The notes under the pieces were generated by a model, which saw nothing but the letters and a program-made list of their open reading frames with translations, was not told the DNA's origin and ran no database searches. A program made the position numbers and the translations under genes. Below, piece after piece: positions 24,537 to 33,659 of a DNA stretch of 64,000 bases (positions within the stretch are counted from its first letter, which is position 1; each line of letters starts with the position of its first letter). Source of the stretch: CAYWMY01 sp046352935 (GTDB lineage: Bacteria; Pseudomonadota; Gammaproteobacteria; Steroidobacterales; Steroidobacteraceae); NCBI GenBank assembly GCA_046352935.1, contig JAXMGR010000020.1:18190-82189 (forward strand), in the 5' to 3' direction.

Positions 24537-25862
24537 ATGGCCACGCGCCCGGGCATGCACCACGCGCTGCGCGACCTCCTGTTCCGCGCGCACGACCACC
24601 GCCCGGCGCCGCTGCGCCTCGCACTCGGCGTCGCGCGCTATCCCTACGCGCTGCTGCGCGACCTGGGTCGCGGCGAACTCAACCTGCGGGCGACGGACCT
24701 GACCTACACGACGCTGCTGTCGCTGGTGCCGCTGATCGCCTTCGGCTTCGCGATCCTCAAGGGCATGGGGGTGCACCGCGACCTCGAGCCACTCGTCTAC
24801 CAGTTCTTCGAGCCGCTGGGGCGCGAGGGCGTGAAGCTGACCGCACGCATCATGGACTTCGTCGAGCGCACGCGCGGCGGCGTGCTCGGCTCCCTCGGCC
24901 TGGCCTTCCTGCTGTATTCGATCGTCTCCACGATCCAGAAGGTCGAGGAGGCATTCAACTTCGCATGGCACGTCGAGCAGCCGCGCAGCCTCGCACGACG
25001 CGTCAGCGAGTACCTGAGCATGGTCGTCATCGGGCCCGTGTTCCTGGTGGTCGTGTTCAGCCTGATCTCGGCCGTGCAGAACCACGCGCTCATGGTCTGG
25101 CTCGCCTCGCACGAACCCTTCGGCAGCCTGCTCGCGGCACTCGGGCACATGGGCCCCTACCTGTTCGTGGGCCTCGTGTTCACGTTCCTCTACGGCTACA
25201 TCCCGAACGCGCGCGTGCGCCTGGGGCCCGCCGCGATCGGTGGCGCCTTCGCGGGCGTGCTCTGGGCCGCATCGGGCGTCGCCTTCGCGCGGTTCGTGGC
25301 GCTGTCGACGGGGATGGTCGCCGTGTATGCCGGCTTCGCGATCTTCCTCGCCGCGCTGATCTGGATCTACCTGAGCTGGCTCATCCTGCTCATCGGCGCG
25401 CAGCTGTCGTTCTACGTGCAGAACCCGCGCTACCTGCTGACGGGCCGTGCCGAACTGAAGTTGTCGAGCGCCCTGCGCGAACGCATCGGCCTCGCGGTGA
25501 TGTACCTCGTCGGGCGCGACCACCGGTCGGGCGAGCATCGCTGGTCGCTGCGCACATTGTCGGAGTACTTCGACATCCCGGGCTCGACGCTCGCGGACGT
25601 CACGCGGCCGCTCGAAGCGGCAGGACTGCTGCTCAACACCGAGGGCGACGTGCTGGTGCCGGGACGCGACCTGCACACCCTGGACCTCGCCACGATCGTC
25701 ACCGCACTGCGCGAGGACGAGGCCCCCGAGGCGCGGCACATCCGGCGCCGCCGCGGCTTCGGCCCCACGGATGCGATCGCCGACGAAGTCGAGGCGGCCG
25801 TCGAAGGCGTGGTCCGCGGCAGGACGCTCGGCGCGCTGATCGAGGAACGCGCGCACCACTGA
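24537..25862 (+). CDS. YihY/BrkB-family inner membrane protein
   Basis: A polytopic membrane protein of the YihY family (formerly misnamed ribonuclease BN). About six membrane segments lie between residues 50 and 300, including LTYTTLLSLVPLIAFGFAI near 55-73 and the conserved FxxLYGYIPNARVRLGPAAIGG near 218-239. Compared with the ~290-residue E. coli protein there is an extra cytosolic region of about 140 residues with a winged-helix-like look (RTLSEYFDIPGSTLADVTRPLEAAGLL). The function is unknown. It starts 33 nt after purC on the same strand. Confidence 0.82.
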   Translation: MATRPGMHHALRDLLFRAHDHRPAPLRLALGVARYPYALLRDLGRGELNLRATDLTYTTLLSLVPLIAFGFAILKGMGVHRDLEPLVYQFFEPLGREGVKLTARIMDFVERTRGGVLGSLGLAFLLYSIVSTIQKVEEAFNFAWHVEQPRSLARRVSEYLSMVVIGPVFLVVVFSLISAVQNHALMVWLASHEPFGSLLAALGHMGPYLFVGLVFTFLYGYIPNARVRLGPAAIGGAFAGVLWAASGVAFARFVALSTGMVAVYAGFAIFLAALIWIYLSWLILLIGAQLSFYVQNPRYLLTGRAELKLSSALRERIGLAVMYLVGRDHRSGEHRWSLRTLSEYFDIPGSTLADVTRPLEAAGLLLNTEGDVLVPGRDLHTLDLATIVTALREDEAPEARHIRRRRGFGPTDAIADEVEAAVEGVVRGRTLGALIEERAHH

Positions 25863-25910
25863 GGCCGGCGCCGGGACCACCCGCCCCGGCCCGCGCGTCG
25901 CCGTCGACGG

Positions 25911-27257
25911 TCAGTCGCCGGCGATGGTCATCTCGTCGATCAGCAGCGAGCCCGTGCGGATACCGCCCCGGCGATCGACGTCGTTGCCGACCGCGGCGAT
26001 GCCCCTGTACATCTCGCGGAGGTTGCCGGCGATCGTGATCTCGTGGACGGGGTGCTGGATCGTGCCGTTCTCGACCCAGAAGCCCGCGGCGCCGCGCGAA
26101 TAGTCGCCCGTGACCGTGTTGACGCCCTGCCCCATGAGCTCGGTGATCAGCAGGCCCCGCCCCATGCGCGCGAGCAGCGCGGCCTGGTCCTCGGGGCCCG
26201 GCACGACCAGCAGGTTGTGCAGGCCGCCCGCGTTGCCCGTCGTCCTGAGGCCCAGCTTGCGGGCACCGTAGCTGTCGAGCACGTAACCCGTGACGACGCC
26301 GTTCACGACCAGGTCGCGGTCCTGCGTGGCCACGCCCTCGCTGTCGAAGGCCGCGGACGCGAGCCCCTTCCGCAGGTGCGGCCGCTCGTGCATGGAGAGC
26401 CATTCGGGGAAGATCCGCTGGCCCGCGACGTCGAGCAGGAAGCTGCTGCGGCGGTACTGCGCGCTGCCGCGGATCGCCGCGACGAAATGCCCGACGAGTC
26501 CGCGCGCGAGATCCGGCGCGAACAGCACGGGCGCCCGCCGCGTGGAGAGCTTCACCGCGCCGAGGCGCCCCACCGTGCGCTCGGCCGCGCGCCGGCCCAC
26601 GGCCTCGACCGGATCGAGCTCGCGCCAGTCGCGCGCGGTCGTGTACCAGTAGTCGCGCTGCATGTCCTCGCCCTGCTGGCCCAGCACGACGCAGCTCACG
26701 CTGTGGCTCGTGTGCGGGAAGCCGCCGACGAAACCCAGCGAATTGCCGTAGACGCGCAGTGCGCGATGCGTACCGACGCTGCCGCCCTCGGAGTTGTTGA
26801 TGCGCGGATCCGCCGCGAGCGCGGCCGCCTCGCAGGCCTTCGCGAGTTCGATCGCACCCTCGGCATCGACGTCCCAGGGATGAGAAAGGTCGAGGTCCGG
26901 CACGTCGCGGGCGATACTGTCGCGATCCGGCAGGCCCGCGAACTCGTCGGCGGCCGTGAAACGCGCGATCGACAGCGCCTTCGCGACGGTCTCCGCCACC
27001 GACTTCGGCGCGAGGTCCGCCGTGGTCGCGGAACCCTTGCGCCTGCCGACGTACACCGTCACCCCGAGGCCACGGTCGCGCTGGTACTCCAGCGTCTCTA
27101 CCTCCCCCAGCCGGACCGTGACCGACAGGCCCTGGTCGACGTTCACGGCGGCCTCGGCCTCCTCGGCTCCGCCGCGGCGCGCCTCCGCGAGCGCGAGCTC
27201 GATGGTGGCCTCGAGATCGCCCTGGGTCTGGCTGGACGCTGCCGGCATCTGGGACAT
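25911..27257 (-). CDS. pmbA: Metalloprotease subunit PmbA (TldE)
   Basis: The non-metal-binding partner of TldD in the TldD/TldE protease, which processes small peptides such as microcin precursors and antitoxins. The 448 residues are near the E. coli length and show the family segments NNSEGGSVGTHRALRVYGNSLGF near 165-187, HTSHSVSCVVLG, FDSEGVATQDRDLVVNGVV near 322-340 and the GNAGGLHNLLV turn. As expected for this subunit there is no HExxH. A TACAAT -10-like box lies 27 nt upstream. It diverges from darP as in E. coli; TldD is at 31299. Confidence 0.92.
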   Translation of the reverse strand: MSQMPAASSQTQGDLEATIELALAEARRGGAEEAEAAVNVDQGLSVTVRLGEVETLEYQRDRGLGVTVYVGRRKGSATTADLAPKSVAETVAKALSIARFTAADEFAGLPDRDSIARDVPDLDLSHPWDVDAEGAIELAKACEAAALAADPRINNSEGGSVGTHRALRVYGNSLGFVGGFPHTSHSVSCVVLGQQGEDMQRDYWYTTARDWRELDPVEAVGRRAAERTVGRLGAVKLSTRRAPVLFAPDLARGLVGHFVAAIRGSAQYRRSSFLLDVAGQRIFPEWLSMHERPHLRKGLASAAFDSEGVATQDRDLVVNGVVTGYVLDSYGARKLGLRTTGNAGGLHNLLVVPGPEDQAALLARMGRGLLITELMGQGVNTVTGDYSRGAAGFWVENGTIQHPVHEITIAGNLREMYRGIAAVGNDVDRRGGIRTGSLLIDEMTIAGD

Positions 27258-27385
27258 GAGGAATCACCGCGGAAAGGGAAGGCGATTGTAGCGGGAACGA
27301 CTGGCGGGAACCCTCCTCCGGACTGCGGCCCGCGTACCTCCGCACGGCACGGGTGACCGACCGTGAAACCACGGCCGCCAGCGCC

Positions 27386-27391
27386 TATGAT
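27386..27391 (+). promoter_or_regulatory. -10 box of darP
   Basis: TATGAT ends 6 nt before the darP ATG. A weak -35-like GTGAAA (27363-27368) stands 17 nt upstream of it. Initiation would fall on the start codon. Confidence 0.45.
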
Positions 27392-27397
27392 CGGCGC

Positions 27398-27928
27398 ATG
27401 ATCGACGATCCGGACGACGCGCCCGACAGTGGCGCTCCCAGCAAGAGCGCCCGCAAGCGGGACGCGCATGCGCTGCAGGACCTCGGCGAGGAACTCATTG
27501 CGGCGCCGGATGAGCTGCTCGACCGGCTCGGTCTGCCGGAGCGTCTCGCCGATGCGATCCGCGAGGCGCGGCGCATCACGAGCCGCGGCGCACGGGTCCG
27601 CCAGCGGCAGTTCATCGGCAAGCTGATGCGCGGCATCGACCCGACGCCCGTGCGCGCGGCACTGGCGGCGCTCGGCGAGGTCGACCGCGTCGAGGCCGCA
27701 CGCTTCCGACGCATCGAACAGTGGCGCGACCGGCTGCTCACCGAAGGCGATGCCGCGCTCACTGCCCTGCTCACCGAGTACCCGTCGGCGCCCCGGGCCT
27801 TGCTCGCGGCCCTGGCAGGGAAGGCCATCGATGAACGCGCCCGGGGGCGCCCGCCGGCGGCCGCACGCGAACTGTTCCGCGCGCTGCGCGACCTGCTGGC
27901 CCGCGACGATTCGACCCGCCACCGCTGA
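27398..27928 (+). CDS. darP: Ribosome biogenesis factor DarP (YjgA)
   Basis: A helical protein that associates with late pre-50S particles. The 176-residue sequence begins with a disordered acidic stretch, then KSARKRDAHALQDLGEELIAAP near 16-37, the ARRITSRGARVRQRQFIGKLMR helix near 57-78 and RIEQWRDRLLTEGDAALTALL near 104-124, which is the YjgA/DUF615 pattern. The first ATG (27398) sits 6 nt after a TATGAT box with no ribosome site, suggesting a leaderless message. It is adjacent and divergent to pmbA, a conserved pairing. Confidence 0.9.
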   Translation: MIDDPDDAPDSGAPSKSARKRDAHALQDLGEELIAAPDELLDRLGLPERLADAIREARRITSRGARVRQRQFIGKLMRGIDPTPVRAALAALGEVDRVEAARFRRIEQWRDRLLTEGDAALTALLTEYPSAPRALLAALAGKAIDERARGRPPAAARELFRALRDLLARDDSTRHR

Positions 27929-27976
27929 CGCCGCCCGCGCCGCCTCGACGGAACGTCCGGATCGCGCCGGATGAGG

Positions 27977-28003
27977 CCGGAAACCCGGTTTCCGGGCTAG
28001 AAT
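27977..28003 (+). promoter_or_regulatory. purE promoter with overlapping palindrome
   Basis: TAGAAT (27998-28003) ends 6 nt before the purE ATG and is the likely -10. Just upstream, CCGGAAACCCGGTTTCCGG (27977-27995) is a 19-bp palindrome with 8-bp arms, placed where RNA polymerase would contact the spacer. It may be an operator. It could also act as the end of the darP transcript, although no T run follows. Confidence 0.45.
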
Positions 28004-28009
28004 CGGAGC

Positions 28010-28498
28010 ATGACAGCACGGGTCGGCATCATCATGGGCTCGTCTTCCGACTGGGAGACGATGAGCAGCGCGGCGACCACGCTCGATGAGCTGGGTGTGC
28101 CCTACGAACTGCAGGTGGTCTCGGCCCACCGCACACCGGACCTGTTGTTCGAGTACGCAGCCGGCGCCAGGAGCCGGGGCCTCGAAGTCATCATCGCGGG
28201 CGCCGGTGGCGCGGCGCACCTGCCCGGCATGACTGCCGCGAAGACGTCGCTGCCCGTGATCGGCGTACCCGTGCAGTCGAAGGCGCTGAACGGCCTCGAC
28301 TCGCTGCTCTCGATCGTGCAGATGCCCGCGGGCGTGCCCGTCGCGACCGTTGCGATCGGCGCCGCGGGGGCGAAGAACGCGGCGCTGCTCGCGGTCGCGA
28401 TCCTCGCCAACAGCCGCCCCGACCTGCGCGAGCGCCTCGACGCCTTCCGCTCGCGCCAGACCGAGGCCGTGCTCTCCAGGCCCGATCCGCGCCCATGA
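28010..28498 (+). CDS. purE: N5-CAIR mutase
   Basis: Converts N5-CAIR to CAIR in purine synthesis. The 162-residue class I PurE has the substrate loop IMGSSSDWETM near 6-16, the catalytic SAHRTPD near 41-47, AGAGGAAHLPGM near 67-78 and the VPVQSKALNGLDSLLSIVQMP segment near 88-108. Its stop overlaps the purK start by 4 nt. The -10 box is 6 nt before the ATG and there is no clear ribosome site, so translation may begin on a leaderless mRNA. Confidence 0.95.
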   Translation: MTARVGIIMGSSSDWETMSSAATTLDELGVPYELQVVSAHRTPDLLFEYAAGARSRGLEVIIAGAGGAAHLPGMTAAKTSLPVIGVPVQSKALNGLDSLLSIVQMPAGVPVATVAIGAAGAKNAALLAVAILANSRPDLRERLDAFRSRQTEAVLSRPDPRP

Positions 28499-29583
28499 GG
28501 ATCGGCATCGTCGGCGCCGGCCAGCTCGCGCGCATGCTGGCCCTGGCGGGTTATCCGCTCGGCCACCAGTTCCTGGTCTACGATCGCAGCACCGGCACGC
28601 CGGGCGGGCAGGTCGCGCCGGACATCGTCGGCGCGTTCGACGACCCCGGACAGCTGCGGCGCTTTGCCTCGCAGGTCGACGTCGTGACCTTCGACTGGGA
28701 GAACGTGCCGGTCGCATCCGCGCGGATCCTCGCCGAAGACGTGCCCGTGTGGCCGCCACCGCGCGCACTCGAGGTCGCGCAGGACCGCGTCGCCGAGAAG
28801 AATCTCTTCCGCCGCCTCGGCATCGGGACGGCCCCCTATGCCGCCGTCTCGACACAGACGGACCTGCGCCGCGCGGCGCGGCGCATCGGCCTGCCGGCGG
28901 TTCTCAAGACGCGCCGCATGGGCTACGACGGCAAGGGCCAGGCCTGGCTGCGCGACGCGGCCGACCTCGAGCCGGCCTGGCAGCAGCTGGGCGGCGAGCC
29001 GCTGATCTACGAGGGCTTCGTCGCCTTCGGCCGCGAAGTCTCGCTGGTCTCCGCGAGATCGCGCGACGGCGACATCGTCCACTACCCGCTCGCCGAGAAC
29101 CATCACGCACAGGGCATCCTGTCGTGGACGCGTGCGCCCTACGTGAACGAGCCGCTGCGGCGCGCAGCCGAGCGGCACATGGTCCGCGTGCTCGAAGCGC
29201 TCGACTACACCGGTGTGCTGTGCATCGAATTCTTCGTCCGGGGACGCGAGCTGCTCGCCAACGAGATGGCGCCGCGCGTGCACAACTCGGGGCACTGGAC
29301 CATCGAGGGCGCGGTGACCAGCCAGTTCGAGAATCACGTGCGCGCCGTCACGGGCATGCCGCTCGGGAGCACGGCCGCCCGCGGCCCCGCGGTCATGGTC
29401 AACTTCATCGGCGACATGCCCGACGCCGATGCGTTGCTCGCCAGGCCGGGCGTCCACCTGCACGACTACGGCAAGACGCCGCGCCCGGGGCGCAAGCTCG
29501 GCCATGCGACTTTCGTGGGCCGCAACCGCCGCGACCGCGACCGGGCCTGGAAGTTCCTGCTCGCGCTGACCGGCCGCCGCTAG
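28495..29583 (+). CDS. purK: N5-CAIR synthetase
   Basis: ATP-grasp enzyme that carboxylates AIR to N5-CAIR. The 362 residues show the N-terminal GIVGAGQLARMLALAGYPLG, the ATP-grasp segments VLKTRRMGYDGKGQAWL near 136-152 and YEGFVAFGREVSLVSARS near 178-195, and the metal-binding NEMAPRVHNSGHWTIEGA near 259-276. It is coupled to purE. The 200 nt after its stop contain only the promoter region of the next gene and a small GGCCCC/GGGGCC hairpin. Confidence 0.95.
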   Translation: MRIGIVGAGQLARMLALAGYPLGHQFLVYDRSTGTPGGQVAPDIVGAFDDPGQLRRFASQVDVVTFDWENVPVASARILAEDVPVWPPPRALEVAQDRVAEKNLFRRLGIGTAPYAAVSTQTDLRRAARRIGLPAVLKTRRMGYDGKGQAWLRDAADLEPAWQQLGGEPLIYEGFVAFGREVSLVSARSRDGDIVHYPLAENHHAQGILSWTRAPYVNEPLRRAAERHMVRVLEALDYTGVLCIEFFVRGRELLANEMAPRVHNSGHWTIEGAVTSQFENHVRAVTGMPLGSTAARGPAVMVNFIGDMPDADALLARPGVHLHDYGKTPRPGRKLGHATFVGRNRRDRDRAWKFLLALTGRR

Positions 29584-29795
29584 GAATCCATGGCCGCGGC
29601 CGGGAATCCAGCAGAGTGTCGTTCCCGGCAGTGACCGTGACCGGAACCGGTTCGCATCGGTTGCAGCGTGACCGGCACCACGCGGCGAGCGCACCCGCCT
29701 GTGCTAGTCTTGCTCCGTCCGAACCCTTGGGCCCCGTCGGGGCCGGTATGTGATCCGCGGAACCACAGGCGGACGGTGCGAGATCTGATCCCGTG

Positions 29796-31049
29796 ATGTA
29801 CCTCGAACATTTCAAGCTGAACGAACTGCCGTTCCGCCTGAGTCCCGACCCTGCGTTCCTGTACCTGTCCAAGAACCATGCGCGCGCCAAGGCGTACATG
29901 GAGTCGACCATCTGGTTCACCGACGGCTTCGTGATCATCACGGGCGAGATCGGCTCGGGCAAGACCACGCTGATCGAGACCTTCCTGAAGGAGCTCGAGA
30001 AGGACGTCGTCGTCGCGCAGATCAACCAGACGCAGGTGTCCCCGATCGAGTTCCTGCAGGCCGTGCTGGTGCAGTTCGGTTACTCGCCGTTCAAGATGAA
30101 GAAGGCCGAGATCCTCGCGACGCTGAACCAGTTCATGGTGGAGCAGTACGCCGCCGGCCGGAAGATCATGCTGATCATCGACGAGGCGCAGAACCTCTCG
30201 CACCGCGTCCTCGAGGAGGTGCGTCTGCTCTCGGGTATCGAGACCACGAAGGAAAAGGTGCTGCGCATCATCCTCGTCGGACAGCCCGAGCTGAGCGAGA
30301 AGCTCGATGCACCCGAACTCGTGCAGCTCATGCAGCGCGTGCGGCTGCGGTTCCACCTGACGGCGCTGTCGCCCGAGGACACACGCGGCTACATCCTCCA
30401 CCGACTGGAGGTCGCCGGGTCGCACGGCCGCGAGCTGTTCACCGAGGACACGTTCCCGATCGTCTACCGTTACACGGGCGGCGTGCCGCGTCTCGTGAAC
30501 ACGCTCTGCGACACGGCCCTCCTCGTCGCGTTCGGGCAGGATGCGCCCGCCGTGACGGTCAAGGAACTCAAGGCCGCCATCGACGAGCTGCAGTGGGTCG
30601 AATACGCGTCGCGGACCAACCGGCTCGCGACCCCGCAGATCGCGCCCCTCGTCTCGACGCAGACGCGCAACGTCGTGCTGGGCCGGCTGCTCGTCGCGCA
30701 CGAGGGCATGCCGAGCCGGGAAGCCGAGCTGCGCTACGGTCGTTTCCTGATCGGCCGCACCTCCGAGAACGACCTGGCGCTCGATTCCAAGGTCGTGAGC
30801 CGGCACCACTGCCAGATCACCTGCACCGGCGAGAGCTGCGTGCTCGAGGACCTCAACAGCACCAACGGCGTGTACATCAAGTCGAAGCGCATCCGTCACC
30901 ATCACCTGAACGACGGCGACATCTTCTTCATCGGGCGCTACGAGCTCATGTACATCGACGAGCGCCACGGCCGGGGCCGCGACGTGGAGACCGGCCAGCA
31001 CGCGGCCACGACGGTGCTTCCCGAGGACGCGCTGACCGCGAGTGAGTGA
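29796..31049 (+). CDS. ExeA-like AAA ATPase fused to an FHA domain
   Basis: A 417-residue cytoplasmic protein. The first 270 residues form an ExeA/GspA-type AAA module, with YLEHFKLNELPFRLSPDP at the start, Walker A GEIGSGKTT (50-58), Walker B IMLIIDEAQ (124-132) and the sensor region LRIILVGQPEL. The C-terminal part (about 310-395) is an FHA domain with GRFLIGR, VSRHHCQI and NSTNGVYI, the phosphothreonine-binding core. ExeA proteins handle peptidoglycan for type II secretion, but there is no membrane segment or peptidoglycan-binding domain here and no secretion genes nearby. The GTG 3 nt upstream is an alternative start. Confidence 0.85.
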   Translation: MYLEHFKLNELPFRLSPDPAFLYLSKNHARAKAYMESTIWFTDGFVIITGEIGSGKTTLIETFLKELEKDVVVAQINQTQVSPIEFLQAVLVQFGYSPFKMKKAEILATLNQFMVEQYAAGRKIMLIIDEAQNLSHRVLEEVRLLSGIETTKEKVLRIILVGQPELSEKLDAPELVQLMQRVRLRFHLTALSPEDTRGYILHRLEVAGSHGRELFTEDTFPIVYRYTGGVPRLVNTLCDTALLVAFGQDAPAVTVKELKAAIDELQWVEYASRTNRLATPQIAPLVSTQTRNVVLGRLLVAHEGMPSREAELRYGRFLIGRTSENDLALDSKVVSRHHCQITCTGESCVLEDLNSTNGVYIKSKRIRHHHLNDGDIFFIGRYELMYIDERHGRGRDVETGQHAATTVLPEDALTASE

Positions 31050-31066
31050 GAGCGCGCGGCGCGCGG

Positions 31067-31288
31067 TCACTCCTCGTCGAAGGGATTCCCGTAGTGGCTC
31101 TTCTGCTCGCGGAAGTCGCGTCGCCTCAGTGCGACCACGAGCCCCGCGACGACGGTGAACACGCCGAACAGCGCGAGCAGGGTCGACAGGACGGCGCTGC
31201 CGAGGCGATAGGAGACCGCGAGGCTCGCGATGCCGGCAATGCCGTAGAGCCAGGGAAGCGCCTCGTACACCGACTTCGGCAGGAACAT
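31067..31288 (-). CDS. Small two-helix membrane protein, unknown
   Basis: A 73-residue protein with two predicted membrane helices (about 12-30 and 36-60), a basic RRR cluster after the second helix and an acidic end (NPFDEE). I do not recognise a family. It follows tldD by 10 nt on the same strand and ends the long minus-strand run. I start at the ATG at 31288; an upstream in-frame start would overlap tldD. Confidence 0.6.
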   Translation of the reverse strand: MFLPKSVYEALPWLYGIAGIASLAVSYRLGSAVLSTLLALFGVFTVVAGLVVALRRRDFREQKSHYGNPFDEE

Positions 31289-31298
31289 CACGCACTCC

Positions 31299-32765
31299 TC
31301 AGGCCGTGCCACCCACCGTCAGCGCGTCGATGCGCAGCGTGGGCTGCCCGACGCCGACCGGCACGGTCTGGCCGTCCTTGCCGCAGCTGCCGATGCCGTC
31401 GTCGAGTCTGAGGTCGTTGCCGACCATGGACACGCGGGTCAGCACATCGGGTCCGTTGCCGATCAGCGTCGCGCCCTTGACCGGCGCGGTCACGCGGCCG
31501 TCCTCGATGAGATAGGCCTCGCTCGCGGAGAACACGAACTTGCCCGAGGTGATGTCGACCTGGCCACCGCCGAAGTTCACGGCATAGAGGCCCTTCTTCA
31601 CCGACCGGATGATCTCCTCGGGCGCGTGCGACCCCGGCAGCATGTAGGTGTTGGTCATGCGCGGCAGCGTCGTGTGCGCGAAGGACTCGCGACGGCCGTT
31701 GCCCGTCGGCGCGACACCCATGAGCCGCGCGTTCAGCTTGTCCTGCAGGTAGCCCTTCAGCACGCCGTTCTCGATCAGCGTCGTGCACTGCGTGGGCGTT
31801 CCCTCGTCGTCGATGTTCAGCGAACCACGGCGGCGCGACAGCGTGCCGTCGTCGACCACGGTGCATTGCGGGGACGCCACACGCTGGCCGATCCGGTTCG
31901 AGAACGCCGAGGTGCCCTTGCGGTTGAAATCGCCCTCGAGCCCGTGACCGATGGCCTCGTGGAGCAGCACACCCGGCCAGCCCGGCGCGAGCACTACCGG
32001 CATCGTCCCGGCCGGCGCCGGCACGGCCTCGAGATTGACGCAGCCCTGGCGCACGGCCTCGCGCGCGATCTGCATGGCGCGGTCGCCCTCGAGGAACTCG
32101 TCCAGCGCGAAGCGCCCGCCGGCGCCCGAGTAGCCCTGTTCGCGGCGGCCGTCGTGCTCGACGATCACCGAGACGTTCATGCGCACGAGCGGCCGCACGT
32201 CGGCGGCCAGCGTGCCGTCGCTCGCCGCGATCAGCACGACCTCGTGGACGGCCGCGAGACTCGCCATGACCTGCCGCACACGCGGATCGAGCGCGCGCGT
32301 CTCGCGGTCGATGCGTGCGAGGAGCGCCACCTTGTCGTCGTCGGACATCGTCACGATCGGATCGATCGGCAGGTAGAGTCCGCGGCCGGCCGGCGCGCGC
32401 CAGGCCTGGACACGCCCCTCGCCACCACTGCGCGCGATCGCACGCGCGGCGCGGGAGGCCTCCAGCAGTGCCGGCAGGGCCACTTCGTCCGAATAGGCGA
32501 AACCCGTGCGTTCACCGGCGAGTGCGCGCACGCCGACCCCCTGCTCGATGCTGTGCAGGCCTTCCTTGACGATGCCGTCCTCCAGTGACCAGTGCTCCTC
32601 ACGCGCCAGCTGGAAGTACAGGTCGCCCGCGTCGATCGCGGCGCCGAGCAGCGTGCCCAGCGCCTCCTCGAGCCGCCGCTCGTCGAGGCCCGTCGGCGCC
32701 AGGATCGAATCGCGCGCGATGCCCCAGGCGTCGACGGGAACCGGGATCCGGGAATCGTTGTTCAC
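31299..32765 (-). CDS. tldD: Metalloprotease TldD
   Basis: The zinc-bearing subunit of the TldD/TldE protease. The HEAIGHGLEGD motif near 264-274 provides the HExxxH zinc site. Other family marks are GVGVRALAGERTGFAYSDE near 73-91, RRGSLNIDDEGTPTQCTTLIENGVL near 312-336 and FGGGQVDITSGKFVFSASEAYLIE near 385-408. The length is 488 residues. The start is a GTG overlapping the stop of the nitrilase gene by 4 nt, at the true family N-terminus; the same frame continues upstream but there reads antisense-like sequence of the nitrilase. PmbA is encoded at 25911. Confidence 0.93.
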   Translation of the reverse strand: MNNDSRIPVPVDAWGIARDSILAPTGLDERRLEEALGTLLGAAIDAGDLYFQLAREEHWSLEDGIVKEGLHSIEQGVGVRALAGERTGFAYSDEVALPALLEASRAARAIARSGGEGRVQAWRAPAGRGLYLPIDPIVTMSDDDKVALLARIDRETRALDPRVRQVMASLAAVHEVVLIAASDGTLAADVRPLVRMNVSVIVEHDGRREQGYSGAGGRFALDEFLEGDRAMQIAREAVRQGCVNLEAVPAPAGTMPVVLAPGWPGVLLHEAIGHGLEGDFNRKGTSAFSNRIGQRVASPQCTVVDDGTLSRRRGSLNIDDEGTPTQCTTLIENGVLKGYLQDKLNARLMGVAPTGNGRRESFAHTTLPRMTNTYMLPGSHAPEEIIRSVKKGLYAVNFGGGQVDITSGKFVFSASEAYLIEDGRVTAPVKGATLIGNGPDVLTRVSMVGNDLRLDDGIGSCGKDGQTVPVGVGQPTLRIDALTVGGTA

Positions 32766-33601
32766 TGGTCTGTCACTCCGAGACGGCGATGCGCGAGTGC
32801 CGGGAAGCTCTCGCGCGCCGCACGCATCGCGTCGCGATCGAGCGGCGCCAGCACCACGCCGGCGCCCGTCGGGCGGCGTGCGAGCACGCGACCCCAGAAA
32901 TCGATGATCATGCTGTCGCCCCAGGTCTCCCGCCCGTTCGGGTGCAGACCCGACTGCGCCGCGGCGACCACGAACGACAGCCCTTCGATGGCGCGCGCGC
33001 GCAGCAGCGTCTCCCAGTGCGCGCGCCCGGTCGGTGCCGTGAAGGCGGCCGGCACCGTGAACAGCTCGGCGCCGAACTCGCTCAGGCGCCGGTACAGCTC
33101 CGGGAACCGCACGTCGTAGCAGACCGTGAGCCCCACCCGTCCTGCGGGCGTCTCCACCACGACCGGCTCGCTGCCGGGCCGCGCGTGGGCCGACTCGAGA
33201 TAGGACTCGCTGCGCTCCGGGATGCTGACGTCGAACAGGTGGATCTTGTCGTAGCGCGCGACACGGTGCCCGGAAGCGTCGTAGACGAGGCAGGCGTTCG
33301 CGGGGCGCGGGTCGTCGTCGTCGACGAGGATCGGCGTGGTGCCGGCAATGATCCACAGGCCGAGCTCGCGCGCGGCGCGCGCGACCATGTCCTGCACGGG
33401 CCCGCCGCCATCGCGCTCGGCGATCGCGCGCCGCGCCGCGTCGTTGCGCCCCATCAGCGCGAAGTTCTCCGGCAGGACCGCGAGGCAGGCGCCGCCGGCC
33501 CGCGCCTCCGCGAGCAGGGCCCTCGCGACGTGCAGGTTCTCGTCCAGCGCCGTGCCGGAAGTCATCTGCAGGGCCGCGACCACGGGTGCCCGGTCGTTCA
33601 T
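32762..33601 (-). CDS. Carbon-nitrogen hydrolase, Nit1/YhcX-like amidase
   Basis: A 279-residue nitrilase-superfamily amidase. The catalytic triad is E45 (LPENFALMG), K119 (RYDKIHLFD) and C161 (TVCYDVRFPE). The wording of these motifs is that of Nit1, the deaminated-glutathione amidase, a metabolite-repair enzyme; this assignment is inferred from motif similarity. It lies between yhdP and tldD, a position seen in many gammaproteobacteria, and overlaps tldD by 4 nt. ATG 33601 is chosen because homology begins there. Confidence 0.88.
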   Translation of the reverse strand: MNDRAPVVAALQMTSGTALDENLHVARALLAEARAGGACLAVLPENFALMGRNDAARRAIAERDGGGPVQDMVARAARELGLWIIAGTTPILVDDDDPRPANACLVYDASGHRVARYDKIHLFDVSIPERSESYLESAHARPGSEPVVVETPAGRVGLTVCYDVRFPELYRRLSEFGAELFTVPAAFTAPTGRAHWETLLRARAIEGLSFVVAAAQSGLHPNGRETWGDSMIIDFWGRVLARRPTGAGVVLAPLDRDAMRAARESFPALAHRRLGVTDQ

Positions 33602-33659
33602 CGATGCGGACCCTCCGGCCGCTCGCCGCGCGCACCCGGGACGGGCGCGCATCCAGCCG

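Noticed and set aside
31299..33635. One long minus-strand frame suggesting a nitrilase-region/TldD fusion
   Set aside because: The part upstream of 32765 is another frame of the nitrilase gene. TldD homology starts exactly at the GTG that overlaps the nitrilase stop.
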